From positions 186,001 through 250,000 of the forward strand of contig NZ_FUYM01000003.1 of the NCBI RefSeq assembly GCF_900167915.1: 64,000 bases of DNA, written 5' to 3'. Position numbers and translations under genes: made by a program. The notes under the pieces were generated by a model. The model did no database searches. It had not been told where the DNA came from and saw only the letters and a program-made list of their open reading frames with translations. Positions 25,145 through 33,841 of the stretch are shown here, piece after piece; positions within the stretch are counted from its first letter, which is position 1, and the number at the start of each line of letters is the position of its first letter. The stretch is from Rhizorhabdus histidinilytica. Its GTDB lineage: Bacteria; Pseudomonadota; Alphaproteobacteria; Sphingomonadales; Sphingomonadaceae.

Positions 25145-25888
25145 ATGGATACCGCCGACCGGCCCACCGCCATCCTCTATCGCATGGTGATGCCGGACCA
25201 TGTCTGCCCTTATGGGCTGAAGGCGCTGCACCTGCTGCGCAGCCGGGGCTATGCGGTCGATGACCGCTGGCTGCGCACCCGCGAGGAGACCGACGCCTTC
25301 AAGGCCGAGCACGGCGTCAAGACGACGCCGCAGGTCTTCATCGGCGGCCGGCGGATCGGCGGCCATGACGACCTGCGCCGCCATTTCGGACTGAAGGTCG
25401 CCGAGCCCGGCGCGACCAGCTACCGCCCGGTCGCCGTGCTGTTCGCGATGACCGCGCTGATGGCGCTGGCGGCGAGCGTGGCGGCGTTCGGATCGCCCTT
25501 CACCGTGCAGGCGGGACAATGGTTCATCGCCTTCAGCATGTGTGCGCTCGCGCTGCTCAAGCTCCAGGACGTCGATCGCTTCGCGACGATGTTCCTCAAC
25601 TACGACCTGCTGGCGCGCCGCTGGGTGCCCTACGGCACCATCTATCCCTATGCGGAGGGGCTGGCCGGCGTGCTGATGGCGGCGGGCGTGCTGACCTGGC
25701 TGTCGGCGCCGATCGCCTTGTTCATCGGCGGCATCGGCGCCGTGTCGGTGTTCAAGGCGGTCTATGTCGACAAGCGGTCGATCAAGTGCGCCTGCGTCGG
25801 CGGATCGTCGAACGTGCCGCTCGGCTTCGTGTCGATGCTCGAGAACGTCATGATGGTGGCGATGGCGGTGTGGATGCTCGCGATGTGA
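25145..25888 (+). CDS. Glutaredoxin-MauE/DoxX-type membrane fusion protein
   Basis: 247 aa. Residues 1-85 form a glutaredoxin-like domain with a monothiol CPYG site (HVCPYGLKALHLLRSRGY) and the cis-Pro motif TTPQVFIGGRRIGGHDDL. Residues about 95-247 hold four to five membrane helices of the MauE/DoxX type, with a conserved CxC in IKCACVGGSSNVPLG. Such fusions are predicted to move reducing equivalents across the membrane or to act in metal/thiol detoxification; the exact role is unknown. AAGGA is 6 bp from the ATG at 25145 but touches the one at 25139, so I start at 25145. Expression is probably controlled by the divergent MerR protein. Confidence 0.82.
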   Translation: MDTADRPTAILYRMVMPDHVCPYGLKALHLLRSRGYAVDDRWLRTREETDAFKAEHGVKTTPQVFIGGRRIGGHDDLRRHFGLKVAEPGATSYRPVAVLFAMTALMALAASVAAFGSPFTVQAGQWFIAFSMCALALLKLQDVDRFATMFLNYDLLARRWVPYGTIYPYAEGLAGVLMAAGVLTWLSAPIALFIGGIGAVSVFKAVYVDKRSIKCACVGGSSNVPLGFVSMLENVMMVAMAVWMLAM

Positions 25889-26780
25889 GGACCAGGCGCG
25901 CGGCGCGCGGCCACAGCATGTTGAGCGCGAGCCCGCCGATCACCAGCGCCGCGGCGGCGATCTTCCAGGCCGGCAGCGCCTCGCCGAGGACGAGGGCGGA
26001 GGTGGCCATGCCGACGACGGGGACCAGCATCGCCGTCGGCGTGATCGCCGCCGCAGGGTGGCGCGCGAGCAGCCAGCCCCAGGCGGCATAGCCGAACATG
26101 GTGTTGCCGACCGACTGCCACAGCACCGCCGCCCAGGCGGTCGGCCCGGCATGGAGGATCGCGCCGGCGATCGCCGGCCAGCCCTCCGCCGCCAGCGCGA
26201 GGAGGAACAGGGGCGGCACCGCGAACAGGCTGGCCCACACGACGAAGCCGAGCATGTCGGTCGCGCCGCTCGCCTTGGCGACATGGTTGCCGATGCCCCA
26301 GCACAGAGCCGCGACCAGCGTGAGGGCGAGGCCGAACAGCGTCGCGCTGGCATCACCATGCTCGATGATCAGGGCGATCCCCAGCACCGACAGCGACAGC
26401 GCCACGATCTGGAACGGCCGCAGCGCCTCGCCCGAGAACAGCATCGCCAGGACGATGGTGAAGAAGACGTGGCTCTGCACGACCAGCGACGCCAGCCCCG
26501 GCGAGATGAAGCCATCCATCGCGATGTAGAGCAGCCCGAACTGGCCGACGCCGATCAGTACGCCATAGGCGGCCAGCGACCGCCACGACACCCTTGGACG
26601 ACGGATGAAGAAGGCGGCCGGCACCAGCGCGAAGAAGAAGCGCAGCGCGGCGAACAGCAGCGGCGGCAGCTCGTCGAGCGCGACCCGGATGACGGTGAAA
26701 TTGGTTCCCCAGACGAGCACGACGCCCAACGCCAGCAACAGGTGCGACAAGGGAACGCGATGATGGCCGGCATCGTTCAT
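25848..26780 (-). CDS. EamA/DMT-family exporter
   Basis: 310-aa inner-membrane protein with ten hydrophobic segments arranged as two EamA repeats (first begins LGVVLVWGTNFTVIRVALDE, second about residue 160, LVAALCWGIGNHVAKASG). DMT exporters of this type move amino acids or metabolites out of the cell; substrate unknown. The 3' end overlaps the convergent glutaredoxin-MauE gene by 41 bp. I start at the ATG at 26780; a longer in-frame version would run into the promoter of the neighbouring diguanylate cyclase. Confidence 0.88.
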   Translation of the reverse strand: MNDAGHHRVPLSHLLLALGVVLVWGTNFTVIRVALDELPPLLFAALRFFFALVPAAFFIRRPRVSWRSLAAYGVLIGVGQFGLLYIAMDGFISPGLASLVVQSHVFFTIVLAMLFSGEALRPFQIVALSLSVLGIALIIEHGDASATLFGLALTLVAALCWGIGNHVAKASGATDMLGFVVWASLFAVPPLFLLALAAEGWPAIAGAILHAGPTAWAAVLWQSVGNTMFGYAAWGWLLARHPAAAITPTAMLVPVVGMATSALVLGEALPAWKIAAAALVIGGLALNMLWPRAARLVLTSRASTPPSPPS

Positions 26781-26925
26781 GGCGCGAGGCCTATCGACAG
26801 GATTGCCGTCTGACCATCCGGACAATCGGCTTTTATTGTCACCCTTCAAGCGGGGCAAACGCGCTATTGAGGGGCGTAGGGCGACATGGCAGGGTCGATT
26901 TTCAAACCGGGGGTTCCTTCAAGAT

Positions 26926-28173
26926 ATGTACGGCTTCTTCGCCTTGCTCGTCCATGGCGTCATCTACTCGATGGTCATGGGGGCCGTTTTCAGGACGCGG
27001 CACAGCACCGGGCTCGGCGTCTTCTTCTGCCTGCTCGGCACGATGCACTTCCTCGAGACCTATCTGGCGGCGACCTTCTTCATCGAACTGCCCTTCGGCC
27101 TGATCTCGCCCGGCTCGACCGTGATGTTCACCGGCAAGCTCGCCTTCTTCCTGCTGCTCTACATCAAGGAGGATGCCGAGGTGATGCGGCAGCCGATCTA
27201 CGGCCTGCTCGCCGGCAACGTCCTGATGATCGCGCTGGGCCTGATCCTGCGCCTCTACGGACAGACCGCGAACCTGCCGGGCTATAACCCGGACTTCAAC
27301 TTCGTCGACCAGATGGGCCTGCTCATGGTCGTGGGCTCGCTGCTGCTGTTCATCGACCTCATCGCCCTCGTCATCATCTATGAAAGGCTCGGCCGGTCGA
27401 TCGCGAAAACCGTTCCGATGCGCATGTTCATCAGCCTGTCGCTGGTGCTGAGCTTCGACCAGGCATTCTTCTACCTGGGGCTGCATTTCCTGGCCGGGGT
27501 GCCGTCCTCGGCCTTCTTCGGGGGATGGATCGCCAAGATCGCCGCGGCCGCCTTCTTCAGCCTGGTGATGACCGTCTATCTCCACGTCTTCGAGCGGCAG
27601 CCGCTGCCCGCTCGAGCGCGCAGCGCGGGCGACGTGTTCGATCGGCTGACCTATCGCCATCGCTACGAACGGCTGGTGGAGCGGGTCGGCCGTGATGCGC
27701 TGACGGGGCTTCTGGACCGCGGACAGCTCGATGCGAAAGGCGCGGAGATGCTCCAGGCCGCGGCCCGATCGAACGCGTCGCTCAGCCTGATGATGATCGA
27801 CATCGACCATTTCAAGTCGGTCAACGACAGCCACGGCCACGTCGTCGGCGACGGCGTGATCCGCACGATCGCCGAGACGATCGCCGCCACCAAGGGCGAA
27901 GGCGCCGAACTGTTCCGCTATGGCGGGGAGGAATTCGCCCTGCTGTGCCCGCAGGCGCTTCCGGAGGCCATGGCGCTGGCCGAACATATCCGGGCGGCGG
28001 TGGCCGACAACCGCCATCCGGAACTGGAGCGAACGATGACGGTCAGCATCGGCATCGCCGCCTTTCCCACGCACGCCAGGACCTTCTGGAGACTGATCGA
28101 GAAGGCCGACGCCGCCCTCTATCAGGCGAAGGCGGCCGGGCGGAACAGGGTCAGTCCCGCGCTTCCTTCCTGA
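26926..28173 (+). CDS. Membrane diguanylate cyclase (GGEEF)
   Basis: 415 aa. Seven hydrophobic segments fill residues 1-225 (first GFFALLVHGVIYSMVMGAVF), an integral sensor module I do not recognise by name. The GGDEF domain follows, with MMIDIDHFKSVNDSHGHVVG, the active-site loop RYGGEEFALLCP and VSIGIAAFPTHA. GGEEF is a catalytically competent variant. The RxxD inhibitory site normally five residues before the loop is absent (KGEGAELF), so feedback inhibition by c-di-GMP through that site is not expected. The 3' end overlaps ada by 23 bp on the opposite strand. Confidence 0.88.
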   Translation: MYGFFALLVHGVIYSMVMGAVFRTRHSTGLGVFFCLLGTMHFLETYLAATFFIELPFGLISPGSTVMFTGKLAFFLLLYIKEDAEVMRQPIYGLLAGNVLMIALGLILRLYGQTANLPGYNPDFNFVDQMGLLMVVGSLLLFIDLIALVIIYERLGRSIAKTVPMRMFISLSLVLSFDQAFFYLGLHFLAGVPSSAFFGGWIAKIAAAAFFSLVMTVYLHVFERQPLPARARSAGDVFDRLTYRHRYERLVERVGRDALTGLLDRGQLDAKGAEMLQAAARSNASLSLMMIDIDHFKSVNDSHGHVVGDGVIRTIAETIAATKGEGAELFRYGGEEFALLCPQALPEAMALAEHIRAAVADNRHPELERTMTVSIGIAAFPTHARTFWRLIEKADAALYQAKAAGRNRVSPALPS

Positions 28174-29206
28174 GCAGGGCGCGCTTGCGTTCGACGCCCC
28201 AACGATAGCCGCGGTCGGAACCATCGCTGTGGACCACGCGGTGGCAAGGAATGGCGATCGCGATCTTGTTGGCGGCGCAGGCGGCGGCGACGGCGCGGGC
28301 CGCGCGCGGCTCTCCCATGGCGCGGGCGACGCCGGCATAGCTTAGCGTCTCGCCGGCCGGGATCGCCTGCAGCGCCTGCCAGACGCGGCGCTGGAATGCG
28401 GTGCCGCGGATGTCGAGCGGCAGCGACAGGCCGCGCTCGGGCTCCTCGACCAGCGCGACGACGGCGTCGATCGTCGACTGGAAATCCGCGTCGGCCTCGA
28501 TCGTCCGCGCATTGGGGAAGCGGCGGCCGAGATCGGCGACCAGCTCGGCATCGTCGTCGCCCAGCATGATCGAGCAGATGCCCCGCTCGCTCGCCGCCGC
28601 GAGCACCCGGCCGAGCGAACTGTCGCCGATGCCGTATCGGATCCCGGCCGCCGCCCCGCCCTTGCGATAGGCGCCGGGCAGCATGCCGAGCGCGCCGTTG
28701 GCCGCCGCATAGAAGCGGCCGCTCGATCCGAAGCCGGCGTCGTAAAGCGCCTCGGTCACCTGCGCGCCCTTGCCCAGCGCATCGCGGACCTTCCGCGCAC
28801 GATGGGCATCGGCATAGCCCTTGGGCGTCAGCCCGGTGACCGCCTTGAACATCCGGTGGAAATGATGCGGGCTGAGCCCCGCGCCGTCGGCCAGCTCGCC
28901 TAGCGACAGCGGCTCCTCGGCCGCCTCGATCCGCCGGCAGGCCGCCGCGACGATCGCCGCCTGGCGCTCGGCGAGCGGCGGCTCGGTCGGGCGACAGCGC
29001 TTGCACGGCCGGAACCCCGCCGCCTCGGCCGCCGCCGGATCGGCGTGGAAGGCGACGTTGCGTGGATTGGGGGTACGTGCCGGGCAGCTCGGCCGGCAAT
29101 AGACGCCGGTCGTCGCCACCGAATAGACGAAGCTCCCGTCGGCCCCGGCATCGCGGGTGACGAGCTTCATCCAGCGCGGATCGTTGACGGTGGTGTCCAT
29201 CAGCAT
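28151..29206 (-). CDS. ada: Ada: bifunctional methylation-responsive regulator / O6-methylguanine-DNA methyltransferase
   Basis: 351 aa with the full Ada layout: N-terminal zinc domain with four cysteines (GVYCRPSCPARTPNPRNVAF and GFRPCKRCRP), an AraC-type helix-turn-helix (LSLGELADGAGLSPHHFHRM, then GLTPKGYADAHRARKVRDAL), and the C-terminal methyltransferase with active-site Cys in AIPCHRVVHSDGS. It accepts methyl groups from phosphotriesters at the first domain and from O6-methylguanine at the last, and activates the adaptive response. The first ATG (29206) follows AAAGG. A dyad TCCCAC-N8-GTGGGA lies just upstream at 29218-29237. Confidence 0.95.
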   Translation of the reverse strand: MLMDTTVNDPRWMKLVTRDAGADGSFVYSVATTGVYCRPSCPARTPNPRNVAFHADPAAAEAAGFRPCKRCRPTEPPLAERQAAIVAAACRRIEAAEEPLSLGELADGAGLSPHHFHRMFKAVTGLTPKGYADAHRARKVRDALGKGAQVTEALYDAGFGSSGRFYAAANGALGMLPGAYRKGGAAAGIRYGIGDSSLGRVLAAASERGICSIMLGDDDAELVADLGRRFPNARTIEADADFQSTIDAVVALVEEPERGLSLPLDIRGTAFQRRVWQALQAIPAGETLSYAGVARAMGEPRAARAVAAACAANKIAIAIPCHRVVHSDGSDRGYRWGVERKRALLRKEARD

Positions 29207-29295
29207 CTCATGACCTTTCCCACATCATATGGTGGGATAATCATGGCGATGCCAGCAGGACGGCGCTTCCCGCCCCTTGCTTTCGTATCGAACGA

Positions 29296-29565
29296 TCAGG
29301 CCGCGGCGCGGCGCTCGGCTTCGGTTGCGGCGCGTTCGCAGTCCGGGCACGGCCCGGCATGCGGATAGACGGCGTCGGCCTCATGCCAATGGCCGACCTG
29401 CGCCTCGAAGATGTCGATGCCCTCGCCATAGCCGAGGCCGCGCAGCTCGTCGTTGGTCAGCAGGTCGATCGCGCGATGAGCGGCATGGCCGCGCATCGTC
29501 GCGACGATCTCGCGGGCGCGATCGGCGAACTCCTGGGCGGTCATCAGCGGCGCGGGCTTGGTCAT
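29296..29565 (-). CDS. Small conserved-looking hypothetical protein
   Basis: 89-aa soluble protein that I do not recognise. It is helical at the N terminus (AQEFADRAREIVATMRGHAA) and has a CPDC pair near the C terminus (GPCPDCERAATEAERRAAA), which might bind a metal. Codon use is that of its neighbours. It lies 32 bp upstream of nothing obvious and is read in the same direction as ada and the lipoprotein-like gene. Confidence 0.6.
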   Translation of the reverse strand: MTKPAPLMTAQEFADRAREIVATMRGHAAHRAIDLLTNDELRGLGYGEGIDIFEAQVGHWHEADAVYPHAGPCPDCERAATEAERRAAA

Positions 29566-29597
29566 GGCCGCGCCCCTAGCCCCGAAAACCGGCTATT

Positions 29598-30119
29598 TCA
29601 AGGCCGCGCGGCAGGCTCCGCGGTCGGTTGGGCGGCCGGTTGGGCGGCCGGATCCTCGCCCGGCTTCGTCCCCGCATCGTCGCGGCAGAAGCCCTCGCCC
29701 TGCTGGATCATCAGGCAGTTGGCCTTGCCGGCCAGCCACTTGAGGCCGGTCTGGTCGCCGGTTGCCGCACGGACGCTTTCGGGGCGGCCATTGCGCGTGA
29801 AGCGGATCATGTCGCCGTCGGCGACGCCCTCATAGCTCTTGGTGCCGTCGAGCAGGGTCACGCTCAGCATGTAATGGCCGCGGTCGCCGGTCGGCTGGAT
29901 ATCGAGGACCAGCCCCTCGACCCCGATCCACTTCCCGATCCAGGCATCGGTCGGCAGGCCGGCACTCGCCGCATTGTCGGCGGGCTCGACGTCGTCGATC
30001 GCCTCGTCGGTGGCATTGTCAGCCACCGTGGCGTTTTCGATCGGACGGGCGTCCTCGCCGCGCGCGCACGCGATCGTCAGCAGCATGGCGGCCAGGCCGG
30101 CACCGGTGCGGATCTTCAT
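29598..30119 (-). CDS. Secreted or lipoprotein-like hypothetical protein with DUF-like beta domain
   Basis: 173 aa. Residues 1-20 are a signal peptide (MKIRTGAGLAAMLLTIACAR) with a Cys at the right place for lipidation, but the lipobox is atypical (T at -3). An acidic spacer (NATVADNATDEAIDDVEPAD) is followed by a small beta-rich domain (WIGKWIGVEGLVLDIQPTGD, then MLSVTLLDGTKSYEGVADGD) and a Pro-Ala-Gln repeat tail. Function unknown; it resembles small cell-envelope proteins of sphingomonads. AGGAG precedes the ATG at 30119 by 7 bp. The 3' end carries short tandem repeats of a GGTTGGGCGGCC unit that encode the tail. Confidence 0.65.
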   Translation of the reverse strand: MKIRTGAGLAAMLLTIACARGEDARPIENATVADNATDEAIDDVEPADNAASAGLPTDAWIGKWIGVEGLVLDIQPTGDRGHYMLSVTLLDGTKSYEGVADGDMIRFTRNGRPESVRAATGDQTGLKWLAGKANCLMIQQGEGFCRDDAGTKPGEDPAAQPAAQPTAEPAARP

Positions 30120-30304
30120 CGAACGTCTCCTCATCGCCACGGAAATGCCCGTCGCATCAAGGATATCCGGCCGGTCCGGTCAACCCGAAAAGCTCCCCTG
30201 CCCCGACCTCCATGATCGCGGCGGCGGTGGATGCGGCATTGCGGTATCGGCCCATCGCTCCTAGAGAGCGGCCAACAGCCGACTCGCCAGCACGGGAAAT
30301 GGAT

Positions 30305-30763
30305 ATGGCCGAGACCATCGCCATCGCATCCGATCATGCCGCTTTCGATATGAAGGCCGCGCTTGCCGAATGGCTGCGCGCCGAAGGCCATGAGGTCCTC
30401 GACCTCGGCCCCGACAGCACCGCCTCGGTCGATTATCCCGACTATGGCTATCGCCTGGCCGAAGCTATCGCGGCGGGCGAGGCCGCGCGGGGTATCGCGC
30501 TCTGCGGATCGGGAATCGGCATCTCGATCGCGGTCAACCGTCACCCCGCCGCGCGCTGCGCACTGGTCAACGAGGTGCTGTCGGCCCGGCTGTGCCGCGA
30601 GCATAACGACGCCAACATCATCGCGCTCGGTGCGCGGCTGATCGGCCTCGAACAGGCCAAGGCCTGCGTCTCCGCCTTCCTCTCGACCGGCTTCGCGGGC
30701 GACCGCCACCAGCGCCGCGTCGACAAGCTATCCCACCCCCGCTTCCACAAGGAGCACGCATGA
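30305..30763 (+). CDS. rpiB: Ribose-5-phosphate isomerase B
   Basis: 152-aa RpiB/LacAB-family sugar-phosphate isomerase interconverting ribose-5-P and ribulose-5-P. Diagnostic segments: [20 protein letters not shown], the active-site loop [17 protein letters not shown] with the catalytic Cys, [18 protein letters not shown] and the C-terminal RHQRRVDKL. The ATG at 30305 is favoured over 30299 by spacing from GGGA. Its stop overlaps the glyA start (ATGA), so the two are translated together; pairing of rpiB with glyA and nrdR is common in alphaproteobacteria. Confidence 0.93.
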   Translation: MAETIAIASDHAAFDMKAALAEWLRAEGHEVLDLGPDSTASVDYPDYGYRLAEAIAAGEAARGIALCGSGIGISIAVNRHPAARCALVNEVLSARLCREHNDANIIALGARLIGLEQAKACVSAFLSTGFAGDRHQRRVDKLSHPRFHKEHA

Positions 30764-32076
30764 GCAGCAACCCCGCCGCCACCCTGTCCGACGTCCAGCC
30801 CGACGGCTTCTTCACCCGCGGCCTTGCCGATGCCGACCCGGCGGTGTTCGGCGGTCTGACCCAGGAAATCGCGCGCGAGAAGAAGCAGATCGAGCTGATC
30901 GCGTCCGAGAACATCGTCTCCAAGGCGGTGCTGGAGGCGCAGGGTTCGGTGTTCACCAACAAATATGCCGAGGGCTATCCCGGCAAGCGCTATTATCAGG
31001 GCTGCCATCCGTCGGACGTCGTCGAGCAGCTCGCGATCGACCGCGCCAAGCAGCTGTTCAACTGCGGCTTCGCCAACGTCCAGCCGCATTCGGGCGCGCA
31101 GGCGAACGGCGCGGTCATGCTGGCGCTGACCCAGCCCGGCGACACGATCATGGGCCTCAGCCTCGACGCCGGCGGCCACCTGACCCACGGCGCCAAGGCG
31201 GCGCTGTCGGGCAAGTGGTACAATGCCGTGCAGTATGGCGTGCGCCCCGACGACCATCGCATCGACTTCGACCAGGTCGAGGCGCTGGCCCGCGAGCATA
31301 AGCCCAAGCTGATCATCACCGGCGGATCGGCCTATCCGCGCCACATCGACTTCGCCCGCTTCCGCGCGATCGCGGACGAGGTCGGCGCCTATTTCATGGT
31401 CGACATGGCGCATTTCGCCGGCCTCGTTGCGGGCGGCGTCCACCCCACCCCGTTCGGCCACGCCCATGTCGTCACCACGACCACCCACAAGACGCTGCGC
31501 GGTCCGCGCGGCGGCATGGTGCTCACCGATGACGAGGCGATCGCCAAGAAGATCAACTCGGCGGTGTTCCCCGGCCTTCAGGGCGGCCCGCTGATGCACG
31601 TCGTCGCCGCCAAGGCGGTGGCGTTCGGCGAGGCGCTGCAGCCGTCGTTCAAGGCCTATGCCGCCGCCGTGGTCGAAAATGCCAAGGTACTCGCGGCCCG
31701 CCTCAAGGAGCGCGGCGCCGACCTCGTCTCGGGCGGCACCGACACGCATCTGGCGCTGGTCGACCTGCGCCCGATCGGCGTCACCGGCCGCGATGCCGAC
31801 GAGGCGCTCGAGCGCGCGGGCATCACCTGCAACAAGAACGGCGTGCCGAACGATCCGCTGCCGCCGGTCAAGACCTCGGGCATCCGCGTCGGCTCGCCGG
31901 CCGGCACGACCCGCGGCTTCGGCCCGGCCGAGTTCCGCGAGATCGCCGATATGATCGCCGACGTGCTCGACGGCCTCGCCAAGAACGGCCCGGAAGGCAA
32001 TGGCCAGACCGAGGCGCACGTCAAGGCGCGCGTCGAGGCGCTCTGCGACCGCTTCCCGATCTATCCGGAGTTGTAA
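30760..32076 (+). CDS. glyA: Serine hydroxymethyltransferase
   Basis: 438-aa PLP enzyme that converts serine plus tetrahydrofolate to glycine plus methylene-THF. Signatures: [40 protein letters not shown], the PLP-lysine motif [16 protein letters not shown] and [20 protein letters not shown]. The length is normal. Overlaps rpiB by 4 bp and is followed by nrdR after 5 bp. Confidence 0.97.
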   Translation: MSSNPAATLSDVQPDGFFTRGLADADPAVFGGLTQEIAREKKQIELIASENIVSKAVLEAQGSVFTNKYAEGYPGKRYYQGCHPSDVVEQLAIDRAKQLFNCGFANVQPHSGAQANGAVMLALTQPGDTIMGLSLDAGGHLTHGAKAALSGKWYNAVQYGVRPDDHRIDFDQVEALAREHKPKLIITGGSAYPRHIDFARFRAIADEVGAYFMVDMAHFAGLVAGGVHPTPFGHAHVVTTTTHKTLRGPRGGMVLTDDEAIAKKINSAVFPGLQGGPLMHVVAAKAVAFGEALQPSFKAYAAAVVENAKVLAARLKERGADLVSGGTDTHLALVDLRPIGVTGRDADEALERAGITCNKNGVPNDPLPPVKTSGIRVGSPAGTTRGFGPAEFREIADMIADVLDGLAKNGPEGNGQTEAHVKARVEALCDRFPIYPEL

Positions 32077-32081
32077 GCCGG

Positions 32082-32546
32082 ATGCGCTGCCCCTTCTGCG
32101 CCCATGACGACAGCCAGGTGAAGGACAGCCGCCCCACCGACGACGGGGCGGCGATCCGGCGGCGGCGGCAGTGCGAAGGGTGCGGCGCCCGCTTCACCAC
32201 CTTCGAGCGGATCCAGCTCCGCGAGATGACGGTGGTGAAGAGCGACGGCCGGCGCGAGGTGTTCGACCGCTCGAAGCTCGAACGCTCGATCAGCGTCGCC
32301 TGCCGCAAGCGGCCGGTCGATCCCGCGCGGATCGAGCGACTCGCGACCGCGATCCAGCGCCAGATCGAGACGAGCGGCGACAGCGAGATCCCCGCCGCCT
32401 CGGTCGGCGGCATGGTGATGGACGGGCTCAAGGCGCTCGACAGCGTCGCCTATATCCGCTTCGCGAGCGTCTATAAGGATTTCCGCGAAGCCAAGGACTT
32501 CGAGGATTTCGCCGGCGCGGTGAGCGAAGCCGGGCGGGACGGTTGA
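32082..32546 (+). CDS. nrdR: Transcriptional repressor NrdR
   Basis: 154-aa zinc-ribbon/ATP-cone repressor of ribonucleotide reductase genes. The zinc ribbon is [20 protein letters not shown] with the second CxxC in [16 protein letters not shown]; the ATP cone covers [20 protein letters not shown] and [16 protein letters not shown]. It sits 5 bp after glyA in the rpiB-glyA-nrdR unit. Palindromic repeat family A begins 22 bp after its stop codon. Confidence 0.95.
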   Translation: MRCPFCAHDDSQVKDSRPTDDGAAIRRRRQCEGCGARFTTFERIQLREMTVVKSDGRREVFDRSKLERSISVACRKRPVDPARIERLATAIQRQIETSGDSEIPAASVGGMVMDGLKALDSVAYIRFASVYKDFREAKDFEDFAGAVSEAGRDG

Positions 32547-32567
32547 TAGTCAACATCCTTCCATCCT

Positions 32568-32620
32568 CCGCTCATCCTCAGTAGGGGCTGAGCGAAGGCG
32601 AAGACCCGTATCGAAGGACT
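32568..32620. repeat. Palindromic repeat family A, copy 2, left half
   Basis: Begins CCGCTCATCCTCAGTAGGGG and ends CCCGTATCGAAGGACT. Its reverse complement matches the right half at 32904-32954 with only scattered differences. The GIY-YIG start codon (GTG, 32625) lies 5 bp beyond its end, so the coding sequence sits exactly where other copies have their centre. Confidence 0.85.
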
Positions 32621-32624
32621 GCCC

Positions 32625-33689
32625 GTGACATTCTGGGCCTATATGCTCCGCTGCTCCGACAACAGCTATTATGTCGGCCATACCGATGATCTGGATGTCC
32701 GGATCGCGCAGCATCAATCCGGCGCGCTGCCGGGATATACGCAGAAGCGCAGGCCGGTCGATCTGGTCTGGTCGGAAGCATTTCCCGAACGAGATCAGGC
32801 TTTCGCCGCTGAACGCCAGATCAAGGGCTGGTCGCGATTGAAGAAGCAGGCGCTGATCGATGGCAACTGGGCAGCGGTCAGCCGCCTAGGCAAGCGCGTG
32901 ACGGTCCTTCGAGACGAGGCTTCGCCCAGCTCAGCCTCTCCTCAGGACGAGCGGAACACCTTTCCCCCCGGGATCGCCCCGCCCCCCGTCATCGTCCTCG
33001 TGCGTCCGCAGCTCGGCGAGAATATCGGCAAGGCGGCGCGGGCGATGCTCAATTTCGGGCTGACCGAGCTGCGGCTGGTCACGCCGCGCGACGGCTGGCC
33101 CAACCCCCAGGCCGGGCCGGCCGCCTCGGGCGCCGACATCGTCCTGGAAGGCGCCCGCGTGTTCGACAGCGTGGCGGAGGCGACCGCCGATTGCGCGCAT
33201 GTCTATGCCACCACCGTCCGCAAGCGCGGCGTGACCAAGCCGGTTGTGACCCCCGAGGAGGCGGCGCGCGGCATCCATGGCGAGCCCGGCCGTTCCGCCA
33301 TCCTGTTCGGCCCCGAACGATCCGGGCTGGAGACCGACGACGTAGCGGTCGCGCGGACGATCGTGACCGTCCCGATCAACCCGGAATTCGGCAGCCTCAA
33401 CCTCGCCCAGGCGGTGATCCTGGTCGCCTATGAATGGTCGAAGGGAATGGCACTCGCCTCGCCGCCCGCGGTCGATCTCGATCCGCCGGCACCGCAGGTC
33501 GAGCTCGAAGGACTGATCGGCCATCTCGACCGGCTGCTCGACGAATCGGGTTATTATTTTCCGCCCGATCGGGTGCCGGCGACACGTCGGACGCTGCGCG
33601 GCCTGCTCACCAAGCCCGCATGGAACGCGCAGGAAGTACGGACGCTGCGAGGGGTTCTGAGCGCGCTGGAGAGACCCCGAAACCGATAA
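32625..33689 (+). CDS. GIY-YIG nuclease domain fused to TrmJ-like tRNA methyltransferase
   Basis: One 354-aa reading frame with two domains. Residues 1-93 are a compact GIY-YIG endonuclease domain (FWAYMLRCSDNSYYVGHTDD, RIAQHQSGALPGY, AAERQIKGWSRLKKQALI). Residues about 113-354 are a SPOUT methyltransferase of the TrmJ group, which 2'-O-methylates tRNA position 32: VRPQLGENIGKAARAMLNFG, ILFGPERSGLETDDVA and VPINPEFGSLNLAQAVIL. The linker (about 94-112, VLRDEASPSSASPQDERN) is the translated right half of repeat family A. No ATG exists for the methyltransferase alone; a GTG at 32898 with AGG upstream is the only alternative. Either a real fusion or a methyltransferase gene using that GTG. Confidence 0.85.
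   Translation: MTFWAYMLRCSDNSYYVGHTDDLDVRIAQHQSGALPGYTQKRRPVDLVWSEAFPERDQAFAAERQIKGWSRLKKQALIDGNWAAVSRLGKRVTVLRDEASPSSASPQDERNTFPPGIAPPPVIVLVRPQLGENIGKAARAMLNFGLTELRLVTPRDGWPNPQAGPAASGADIVLEGARVFDSVAEATADCAHVYATTVRKRGVTKPVVTPEEAARGIHGEPGRSAILFGPERSGLETDDVAVARTIVTVPINPEFGSLNLAQAVILVAYEWSKGMALASPPAVDLDPPAPQVELEGLIGHLDRLLDESGYYFPPDRVPATRRTLRGLLTKPAWNAQEVRTLRGVLSALERPRNR
32904..32954. repeat. Palindromic repeat family A, copy 2, right half
   Basis: Begins GTCCTTCGAGACGAGGC and ends TCAGGACGAGCGG. It is the inverted partner of 32568-32620 and is translated in frame as the linker between the GIY-YIG and TrmJ domains. Confidence 0.85.
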
Positions 33690-33739
33690 AAAGCGGTATG
33701 GACCGGGGGCTTTGGCGCTTATTACTATGGCTGGCACAT

Positions 33740-33757
33740 TGTAAACTTGGTGTAAAC
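33740..33757 (+). promoter_or_regulatory. 11-bp-period direct repeat upstream of the PEP-CTERM gene
   Basis: TGTAAAC-TTGG-TGTAAAC inside an unusually AT-rich stretch of the 152-bp gap before the PEP-CTERM gene. The 7+4+7 layout is that of OmpR/PhoB-family binding sites, but the unit differs from the Pho box. Just after it lies the dyad CCGCA-N6-TGCGG (33757-33772). Confidence 0.45.
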
Positions 33758-33841
33758 CGCAAAATTCTGCGGAATCTTGTATTTAACGCAAAATTATCGT
33801 ACAGAAGCCGCCATGCGTACTGTGTCGGGGGACATTGAGTG

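Noticed and set aside
33718-33760. A sigma-54 promoter (TGGCAC...) before the PEP-CTERM gene
   Set aside because: TGGCAC is present at 33731-33736, but the matching GC of the -12 element is missing at the required spacing.
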